DNA of 22,032 nucleotides from UBA8403 sp964455155 (lineage in GTDB: Bacteria > Bacteroidota > Bacteroidia > Cytophagales > Amoebophilaceae), in NCBI GenBank assembly GCA_964455155.1, contig CAYVYH010000018.1, forward strand, positions 1 to 22,032. The letters run 5' to 3'. Positions within the stretch are counted from its first letter, which is position 1; every line of letters starts with the position of its first letter. Below the pieces are notes generated by a model. That model had not been told where the DNA came from. It saw nothing but the letters and a program-made list of their open reading frames with translations, and did not search any database. Of this stretch, positions 16,814 through 22,032 are shown one piece after another. Both the position numbers and the translations under genes were made by a program.

Positions 16814-17191
16814 CGTGTTGCAAACACCCCAATTTAGCCATTTCTATCTAATGCTTTTAACCAAAACAGGGATGTCTGTATGGTGACGGTACTACTCGCC
16901 TGCGAGGGCAGTCATGCAGCCGGCGGTCTACCTGCCCTCAGTTAAGCCATGCCACTTAGTTCGTAGTGTCATGGCTCATACGTATCGGCATTTATACCGT
17001 CTAGAAACGTTTGACGCGTGTTTTTGACGCTGAAACAGATTAGGGAAGCATAACTACTTTCAATGGTTTTAGTTGCATAAGTACACTATTGGTACGTTTT
17101 AAGCAATAGTGTGATATGCTGATATTTGTTTACCCATATGTGAATAAAATACGCCTTATGGGTTATATGCATTATTCTCATCTTTGTGCTC
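16814..17191. promoter_or_regulatory. Divergent spacer with four inverted repeats
   Basis: It separates the PBP gene (minus) from the HTH gene (plus). Four inverted repeats are visible. GAGGGCAG (16904-16911) pairs with CTGCCCTC (16932-16939). A 12-bp stem with one mismatch and an 8-nt loop spans 16945-16976 (arms AGCCATG-C-CACT and AGTG-T-CATGGCT). ACACTATTG (17083-17091) pairs with CAATAGTGT (17104-17112). ACCCATA (17132-17138) pairs with TATGGGT (17157-17163). None is followed by a T-run, so they look more like operators or RNA leader structures than terminators. There is no clear -33/-7 promoter pair. Confidence 0.5.
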
Positions 17192-17596
17192 ATGACGAAA
17201 CACAGAGGTGAAATAGTAGAGAGTGTCATCAGAAAGAGCGGTTTCTCTCTCAAGAAGCTGTCGGAGCGCTTGGGTATTAGCAGGAACACACTCTATAACA
17301 GATTCAAAGAGCCCGAGTTAAGCTACGAATTCATCATAGCAGTTGGCAACATCATTCACTATAATTTTTCGCTCGAGTTGCCTGGGTTACAGGCAGAGGC
17401 CAATGAGATGGGCGAGGGACCTGTTGGCTACGCAGACCGAGATACCGTTGAGCTGGTGAAGCTGGAGAGGAAGTATACCAACTTGCTGGAGCGCTACAAC
17501 AGGCTCCTTGGCATTCTGGTCAGACTGTCTAATACCAACGAACTGCAGGTCATTAGAAACGAGATCTTACAGTTTTTGGAAAACAATGACCTTTAA
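17192..17596 (+). CDS. Small HTH DNA-binding protein with C-terminal coiled coil
   Basis: A 134-residue protein. Residues about 8-40 form a helix-turn-helix (SGFSLKKLSERLGISRNTLYNR), similar to Xre-like or Fis-like domains. Residues 41-65 continue helically into YNFSLELPG. Residues about 84-112 (VELVKLERKYTNLLERYNRLLGIL) have heptad spacing suited to a dimerising coiled coil, and the tail (about 115-132) is also helical. There is no ligand-binding or receiver domain, so it is probably a simple DNA-binding regulator. The ATG at 17192 is preferred over a GTG six bases upstream. Inverted repeats just upstream (17083-17112, 17132-17163) could be its own operators, which is inference from position. 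A strong terminator follows the stop after 39 bases, so the gene is probably monocistronic. Confidence 0.82.
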   Translation: MTKHRGEIVESVIRKSGFSLKKLSERLGISRNTLYNRFKEPELSYEFIIAVGNIIHYNFSLELPGLQAEANEMGEGPVGYADRDTVELVKLERKYTNLLERYNRLLGILVRLSNTNELQVIRNEILQFLENNDL

Positions 17597-17635
17597 GGTA
17601 GTCCTTCCTACGATCACACCACTTCTCTCTTCCTA

Positions 17636-17668
17636 GCGACAGCTTCCCGAGAAGCTGTCGCGATTTTT
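17636..17668 (+). terminator. Intrinsic terminator after the HTH gene
   Basis: A perfect 11-bp stem GCGACAGCTTC/GAAGCTGTCGC with loop CCGA is followed by GATTTTTAT. The T-run lies on the plus strand only, so it ends the HTH gene transcript. The convergent miaA message would come from the other side. Confidence 0.9.
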
Positions 17669-17805
17669 ATGTCTATCTGGGTCACGGCAGATACGCGTGC
17701 TCTTTTAGAGCCCAATGTGTTGCTGCCCGCACCCCGGGGTTATAGGCAACTTTGTAGGTTTATTCCCAAAGGTGAGGTAGCGCCCGGCCCACGGGCATCC
17801 GGGTG

Positions 17806-18729
17806 TCACGGCACTGTAGTCTTTTGCTGAATATGATAGAGGATAGCAGCCCTTTCGTTAGGGTGAAACCAATGAATGGCTGCATCTCGCCTCAGCCAAG
17901 TAAGCTGTCTTTTGGCATAACGCTTTGTGTTTCTTTTGAGTAACCTGATCGCTTCTTCTTGGTCGTAATGACCCTCCAGATAACCAAAAATTTCTCGATA
18001 ACCCACCGTCTGTAAAGCATTGTAATGGCGATCAGGATACAAAGCCATGGCCTCCTGTAGCAAGCCCTGGTCCAGCATGTGCGCTACCCGCTGATCAATA
18101 CGCTGATACAACGTCTGGCGGTCTCTCGTAAGCCCTATTTTAAGAATGCTAAACGGGTGTGCTGCTGGTGGGTACTGACGAAACGTACTATAAGGCTGCC
18201 CAGTTGCTAGACATACCTCCAAAGCCCTGATGACCCGCTGGGGGTTGCTCCGGTCTACTATTTGGTAGTAGACCGGGTCTTGGCTTGCCAACACTGTGAC
18301 CAGTGCAGGCAAACCCTCTTCCTGTAGCCTTTTGTTCAACATAGCACGAATAGTCGGTGCCACTGGCGGTATCGGGGATAACCCCTGGCATACTGCCTGG
18401 AGATACAGTCCGGAACCCCCAGTCATCAACACATAATCATGCTTTCGCAATAGGGTTGTTAAGACTTTCAAGGCATCTCGTGCAAACATCCCTGCACTGT
18501 AGGGAGCCTGTACGGGCAAAAAATTGATAAGATGGTGTGGCACCCCTTGCATTTCTGTAGGGGTAGGTTGCGCAGTACCGACGGCCATTCCTTGGTAGCA
18601 CTGTCGCGCATCAGCCGAGATAATCTCAGTACGTAGGTGTTGAGCCAGGGCAACACAACACTCCGTCTTGCCTACTGCCGTGGGGCCTGCCACCACAATT
18701 AAATATTTTTTAGCGTTGTGCGGGGGCAT
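17806..18729 (-). CDS. miaA: tRNA dimethylallyltransferase MiaA
   Basis: This enzyme adds a dimethylallyl group to A37 of tRNAs that read UNN codons, supporting decoding accuracy. The 307-residue length is normal. The P-loop is GPTAVGKT at about 15-22. Next is SADARQCYQGMAVGTAQPT, equivalent to the family's DSRQ substrate segment but with Ala where Ser is common. GGSGLYLQA, the insertion domain at about 115-200, and NTKRYAKRQLTWLRRD, which contacts tRNA, are also present. It faces the HTH gene convergently and stands alone on its strand. Confidence 0.95.
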   Translation of the reverse strand: MPPHNAKKYLIVVAGPTAVGKTECCVALAQHLRTEIISADARQCYQGMAVGTAQPTPTEMQGVPHHLINFLPVQAPYSAGMFARDALKVLTTLLRKHDYVLMTGGSGLYLQAVCQGLSPIPPVAPTIRAMLNKRLQEEGLPALVTVLASQDPVYYQIVDRSNPQRVIRALEVCLATGQPYSTFRQYPPAAHPFSILKIGLTRDRQTLYQRIDQRVAHMLDQGLLQEAMALYPDRHYNALQTVGYREIFGYLEGHYDQEEAIRLLKRNTKRYAKRQLTWLRRDAAIHWFHPNERAAILYHIQQKTTVP

Positions 18730-18874
18730 AAGCGCGCAGTTGCAATACCGTGTAGCAAGGTTATCAAGCCACTACAAGAATACCAACAGATCCTGGAAAG
18801 TCGATCGACTTGTAAAATTAGTCCAAAATGCATAGAATTGCGACCCTCGCTTCAAACTCATATGATCTCTATGA

Positions 18875-18948
18875 GGGCCCATAGCTTAATCGGTTAGAGC
18901 ACCTGACTCATAATCAGGGGGTTCCAGGTTCAATCCCTGGTGGGCCCA
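18875..18948 (+). tRNA. tRNA with CAU anticodon, probably tRNA-Ile2 (lysidine type)
   Basis: Acceptor stem GGGCCCA pairs with TGGGCCC. Anticodon stem CCTGA/TCAGG encloses CTCATAA, giving anticodon CAT. T stem CCAGG/CCTGG encloses TTCAATC. The discriminator is A and full CCA is not encoded (ACCC follows). The fully paired first base pair rules against initiator tRNA-fMet. C4-G69 and C5-G68 are present; these are known positive determinants for the lysidine synthetase TilS, so tRNA-Ile2 reading AUA is favoured over elongator tRNA-Met. That choice is an inference from stem bases. Confidence 0.88.
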
Positions 18949-19133
18949 CCCTTTGCTGCTTTCTGTTGTGCTTTCGCCGTGCTCAGAACTTGAGGTAGCG
19001 CCACGCTCGCGACGACAAGGAAGAGGTGTAGCAGCAGCGCAAGAAAAGGAGATGATCACCCCCTCAATAACTTTCGCAAGGTATGTCGCCCTTGGTTCAA
19101 TATGATGACCGTGGTCATTGCAACTAAAAAACA

Positions 19134-19925
19134 ATGAATAAGCCCATTGGGATTTTTGATAGTGGTATTGGAGGGCTCACCGTGGCCCGAGCGGTAAAAG
19201 ATCTGCTACCCAAGGAGGCGATTGTGTATTTCGGAGACACCGCCAACTTGCCCTATGGAGACAAGGATGCGGCTACGATTCAAGTCCACGCCCTGCGCAT
19301 ATGCGACTTCCTTTTGCGAAGACACTGCAAGGTCATCCTCATGGCGTGTAACTCTGCTGCTGCTGCTGCCTACGACTTGGTGCAAGTATATGTGGGTAAG
19401 CGAGCTGCCGTTCTCAACGTCATCGATCCCATGGTTAACCATATTGGAAGCCAATTCAAAGGTCAGCCCATTGGTTTAATCGGTACCCGACAGACCATAC
19501 AGTCTGGTATTTACGAAAAAAAAATTCAAGCCCTGCACCTAGACATCCAGCTGAAAGCATTGGCTACTCCCCTTTTGGTCCCCATGATCGAAGCAAGCTT
19601 TACGCAAGGCATCAGTCAAGAAATCATTGACAACTACCTCCAGAGCCCCGTTTTGCAGCAGATCAAAGCACTGATCTTGGGATGTACACATTACCCTGCC
19701 ATCAAAACACAGATCCAAGCCTTCTACCAGCATCGACTAGCGGTGCTAGATGCAACAACAATGACAGCGACTTATCTACGGCATTTTCTAGTCTGCAACC
19801 AGCTATTGAGTACCCACTGTCAGGACCAAGACCATTTCGTAGTCTCAGCCTTGACAGCAGACTTTGAAGAAGCCACGCGCATCTTTTTTGGTAAGGCAGT
19901 ACACTTGGAGGAGCTTTCAGATTGA
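19134..19925 (+). CDS. murI: Glutamate racemase
   Basis: Converts L-glutamate to the D-glutamate needed for peptidoglycan. The 263-residue length is typical. It has the N-terminal IGIFDSGIGGLT with Asp9-Ser10, YFGDTANLPYG, the first catalytic Cys72 in ACNSAAA, and the second catalytic Cys184 with His186 in LGCTHYP. The ATG at 19134 begins the conserved N-terminus, so the start is secure. nuoH follows after 54 bases, close enough for a shared transcript although the functions are unrelated. Confidence 0.96.
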   Translation: MNKPIGIFDSGIGGLTVARAVKDLLPKEAIVYFGDTANLPYGDKDAATIQVHALRICDFLLRRHCKVILMACNSAAAAAYDLVQVYVGKRAAVLNVIDPMVNHIGSQFKGQPIGLIGTRQTIQSGIYEKKIQALHLDIQLKALATPLLVPMIEASFTQGISQEIIDNYLQSPVLQQIKALILGCTHYPAIKTQIQAFYQHRLAVLDATTMTATYLRHFLVCNQLLSTHCQDQDHFVVSALTADFEEATRIFFGKAVHLEELSD

Positions 19926-19979
19926 CACTAAGCCTGCCCATTGGCCACTTTTGTGAGCACCACATCCACATCTATCTCC

Positions 19980-21071
19980 ATGTCTACACTACTATTTTAC
20001 TTGCCTTTTTTGCTACTCTTCGTGCTAGGGGCAGGGTATGCCGAGCGAAAAATAGCTGCCTGGATTCAAGACCGTATGGGCCCCACAGAGGTGGGCTATC
20101 GGGGCTTGGGTCAGCCGCTGGCCGATCTTCTCAAGCTGTTACAGAAAGAAAGTATAGTCCCTGCTGCTGCCAACAAAGTGCTGTTTGTATGGGCTCCGGC
20201 TTGGGTCTTTGTCGTTGTTTTTGCTGCATTTGCTGTGTTGCCCGTCACCCACACCTGGCGAGGCGCCCCCACTGCTACAGGGGTGTTGTACCTTTTAGCC
20301 ATGGCCTCTTTAGAAACTGTAGGTCTTTTTGTAGCCGGCTGGGTCTCACACAACAAATACGCTCAACTGGGTGCTATACGAGCTCTGTTACAATTTCTAG
20401 CTTACGAAATACCCTTGGGCCTTAGTATTTTGAGTGTGCTCATTGTAAGCCAGACCCTAGATCTACACGCCATTGCTGCACAGCAAGGACTCAGTGCTCC
20501 TGCCTGCACCTCAGTACCCACCTATTTGCTGGGCATCAAAGGTATCGATGTTGCGCAGTGGGGCGGTATTCTATCCTGGAACATCTTGAGAGTACCGCCG
20601 CTCTTCCTGTCTTATATCCTTTTTTTTGTAATCTCCTTGGTAGCCTGCCACCGCACCCCCTTTGATTTGCCCGAATCCGAGTCGGAGTTAGTAGGTGGTT
20701 ATCACACCGAATACAGCGGCTTGTGCTTTGCCTGGCTGATGCTCACCGAGTACAGCATGTTACTCTTGATGAGCCTACTAGGCGTCATTTTGTTCCTGGG
20801 AGGAGGAAATACTCCTCTGCCGAACTTACCCGGACTGCCTCTCGGCAGTTGGACCAGCGGCCTGACCGGAACCTGGGCAAGCCATATTTGGTCAGGGGTA
20901 TGGCTTTTTGCTAAGGCACTGCTGATCATCTTGGTTAAGATGATCATTAGGTGGACTTTCCCTCGTTTGCGTTTTGACCAGGTCATGCGTTTATGCTGGC
21001 AATACCTGACGCCTACTGCTTTGTTGCTTTGCTTGTTGACACTATGGTGGCAATTATGTATGTTGAGATAA
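19980..21071 (+). CDS. nuoH: NADH-quinone oxidoreductase subunit H (complex I)
   Basis: The membrane subunit of respiratory complex I that forms most of the quinone-access chamber next to the hydrophilic arm. The 363-residue protein has about eight membrane helices. Signature parts are AERKIAAWIQDRMGP (about 20-34), GLGQPLADLLKLLQKE, the loop YEIPLGLSI, and HRTPFDLPESESELVGG with its acidic residues facing the quinone cavity. I use the ATG at 19980 rather than a TTG at 19941, whose 13 extra residues are unlike the family. nuoI follows after 17 bases. The other nuo genes that usually flank this pair (nuoG or nuoD before, nuoJ after) are absent here, since murI precedes it. Confidence 0.95.
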   Translation: MSTLLFYLPFLLLFVLGAGYAERKIAAWIQDRMGPTEVGYRGLGQPLADLLKLLQKESIVPAAANKVLFVWAPAWVFVVVFAAFAVLPVTHTWRGAPTATGVLYLLAMASLETVGLFVAGWVSHNKYAQLGAIRALLQFLAYEIPLGLSILSVLIVSQTLDLHAIAAQQGLSAPACTSVPTYLLGIKGIDVAQWGGILSWNILRVPPLFLSYILFFVISLVACHRTPFDLPESESELVGGYHTEYSGLCFAWLMLTEYSMLLLMSLLGVILFLGGGNTPLPNLPGLPLGSWTSGLTGTWASHIWSGVWLFAKALLIILVKMIIRWTFPRLRFDQVMRLCWQYLTPTALLLCLLTLWWQLCMLR

Positions 21072-21088
21072 GGAAATAACGTCACAAG

Positions 21089-21637
21089 ATGCCCTCCTCT
21101 CGCTCTACACGCCTTGTCACATGGCACCACCTGCGTACGCTCTGGCAAGGGCTCCTTCTGGCATGGCAGCACCTGCGTACGGCCCTTGGGCCTCGCCCCC
21201 GCAGCTTGCCTATCACCGATGCTACCTACTTTCAGGCAGGGTCTGCTACGCTCCAGTATCCACACGAACGCTTGCCTGTGCCTGAGCGGGGACGCTACCG
21301 ACTGCACAATGACATAGACGAATGCATCGTATGCGACAAATGTGCGAAAGTATGTCCCGTAGACTGTATAGAGATCGATGCCATCAAATCGCCTGTACCT
21401 ATCGGAAAAACCAGCAACGGAATGACCAAACGCTTGTATGCTGCCAAGTTTGATATTGACTTAGCCAAGTGCTGCTTTTGTGGTTTGTGCACCACAGAAT
21501 GCCCTACCCAGTGCCTGACGATGACACCCGAATATGATTACAGTGTTTTTGACTGGGCAGAACACAAAGTTTCTTTTGCTACCTTAACTCCTGAAGAGAT
21601 CACAGTGCACCAACAAGCCTTACAAGTCAAGTCTTGA
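21089..21637 (+). CDS. nuoI: NADH-quinone oxidoreductase subunit I, 2 x [4Fe-4S]
   Basis: A peripheral ferredoxin-like subunit that passes electrons to the last cluster of complex I. The 182-residue protein has two CxxCxxCxxxCP motifs. The first is Cys79, 82, 85, 89; the second is Cys128, 131, 134, 138. Extra cysteines at 93, 129 and 142 are not needed for the clusters. The N-terminal region (about 10-35) is an amphipathic helix that should lie on the membrane. It contains two near-copies of W-x-H-L-R-T 14 residues apart, which reflects a small tandem DNA duplication. It follows nuoH by 17 bases. nuoJ does not follow. Confidence 0.94.
   Translation: MPSSRSTRLVTWHHLRTLWQGLLLAWQHLRTALGPRPRSLPITDATYFQAGSATLQYPHERLPVPERGRYRLHNDIDECIVCDKCAKVCPVDCIEIDAIKSPVPIGKTSNGMTKRLYAAKFDIDLAKCCFCGLCTTECPTQCLTMTPEYDYSVFDWAEHKVSFATLTPEEITVHQQALQVKS
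21121..21179 (+). repeat. Short imperfect direct repeat inside nuoI
   Basis: ATGGCACCACCTGCGTACG (from 21121) recurs with one mismatch from 21163, an offset of 42 bases or exactly 14 codons. It encodes WHHLRT and WQHLRT. It lies in the variable N-terminal helix, before the cluster-binding part. Confidence 0.7.
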
Positions 21638-21691
21638 GCTCAGACCAAGACCGAGAACATGGTACCTACCTGCTGGAATCTTGCGTTGTAG

Positions 21692-21722
21692 TTGATTTTC
21701 TTGCTGGAAGGTGCTATTATTG
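21692..21722 (+). promoter_or_regulatory. Candidate promoter of the small lipoprotein gene
   Basis: TTG at 21692-21694 and TATTATTG at 21715-21722, separated by 20 bases, resemble the Bacteroidetes -33 TTTG / -7 TAnnTTTG pair, with one mismatch in the -7 element. The predicted start would lie near 21729. A hairpin CTAAGC/GCTTAG (21733-21750) would then open the leader. Confidence 0.4.
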
Positions 21723-21787
21723 TAAGACGCTACTAAGCCCGTTTGCTTAGCTGTTCTGTCTGTCAACCCATATAAAACTAAATAATC

Positions 21788-21931
21788 ATGCACAAAAATA
21801 TACTTAAGTCAATAGCTACTTTCTTCGTAGGCCTTGCTTTGATGACTGCTTGCAGTAAAGATAAAACTGGAACTGGAACTGGCACCGGTAACGGCACTAG
21901 CACTGACGCTGAAACTGGAGCAAAAGGGTAA
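21788..21931 (+). CDS. Small lipoprotein with Thr-Gly repeat, 47 residues
   Basis: An ATG at 21788 opens a 47-codon frame ending with TAA at 21929-21931. The first 22 residues are a lipoprotein signal peptide: basic MHKNILK, a hydrophobic core, and the lipobox LMTAC with Cys22. The mature part is only about 26 residues. It starts SKDK and continues as a run of Thr-Gly repeats, written in the DNA as repeats of ACTGGA. It may be a membrane-anchored peptide, or a truncated relic of a longer lipoprotein whose C-terminal part was lost. A minus-strand frame over the same bases (21778-22005) has no comparable signal. Function unknown. Confidence 0.65.
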   Translation: MHKNILKSIATFFVGLALMTACSKDKTGTGTGTGNGTSTDAETGAKG

Positions 21932-22032
21932 CGAGCGTTGTTGTAAGGGGTGGCAACCTTAAGTGCACAGCAGAAGGGGGCAATAACTGTCGTACCGGTA
22001 GACAACTAGCCCAAATAAATAAAAGAGCTGCC
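21932..22032. other. Right end of the window, no gene seen
   Basis: The last 100 bases after the small lipoprotein stop contain no start of a recognisable gene and no strong hairpin with a T-run. Confidence 0.4.

Noticed and set aside
17773..19002. The 12-mer TGAGGTAGCGCC at 17773-17784 and again at 18991-19002
   Set aside because: Exact 12-base matches are expected several times by chance in 22 kb, and the flanks do not match.
18886..19134. Minus-strand frame of 82 codons overlapping the CAU tRNA
   Set aside because: It is built partly from the complement of the tRNA gene and has no independent support.
20702..21307. Minus-strand frame of 201 codons
   Set aside because: It runs antisense to nuoH and nuoI, both of which have strong family motifs, so it is a shadow.
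1..22032. CRISPR array, rRNA genes, replication origin, complete insertion sequence
   Set aside because: No regularly spaced repeats, rRNA-like segments, DnaA-box clusters or paired terminal repeats around a transposase were seen.

Overview
The window reads as a Bacteroidota (Bacteroidetes) chromosome, most likely from the Cytophagales side and possibly host-associated. The evidence is the protein types: a Bacteroidetes-style Tgt, a Tgt-LptG gene pair, a stand-alone HsdR N-terminal-domain protein, and a very large secreted peptidase with a propeller and a likely outer-membrane barrel. Shine-Dalgarno sites are weak or absent, and several spacers contain matches to the Bacteroidetes -7 element TAnnTTTG. 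Base composition looks mid-40s % GC by eye. Compact operons are interrupted by gene-poor, apparently eroded spacers (about 840-1877, 4017-4874, 6712-7296), as in a genome undergoing reduction. This placement is inferred from protein style, not from a marker gene.

Left part (1-4016). A lipoprotein gene on the minus strand starts at 830 and runs off the left edge. About 1 kb of spacer follows, holding a probable decayed IS3-type transposase fragment. Next on the plus strand are a small HsdR-N-type nuclease-fold protein, an M20 metallopeptidase and tRNA-Ala(UGC).

Middle part (4017-16813), all on the minus strand. After an unassigned spacer come pdhC (E2 of pyruvate dehydrogenase) followed by hslV. 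Beyond another spacer lies the run uvrC - tgt - lptG - secreted gluzincin-like protein, with short gaps that suggest co-transcription. Upstream of uvrC is a bifunctional class A penicillin-binding protein.

Right part (16814-22032). A spacer rich in inverted repeats separates the PBP gene from a divergent small HTH protein gene, which is followed by the clearest terminator of the window. Then come miaA (minus), a CAU-anticodon tRNA that fits tRNA-Ile2, murI, nuoH and nuoI (plus), and a 47-codon lipoprotein gene.

Functionally this is mostly housekeeping. It covers peptidoglycan (PBP1A, MurI), outer-membrane lipid export (LptG), tRNA modification (Tgt, MiaA), repair (UvrC), proteolysis (HslV, M20), central carbon (PdhC) and respiration (NuoH, NuoI). 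I see no convincing new multigene system. The parts most worth a second look are the lipoprotein cut by the left edge, the 971-residue peptidase-propeller-barrel protein, the isolated nuoHI pair and the structured spacer before the HTH gene.
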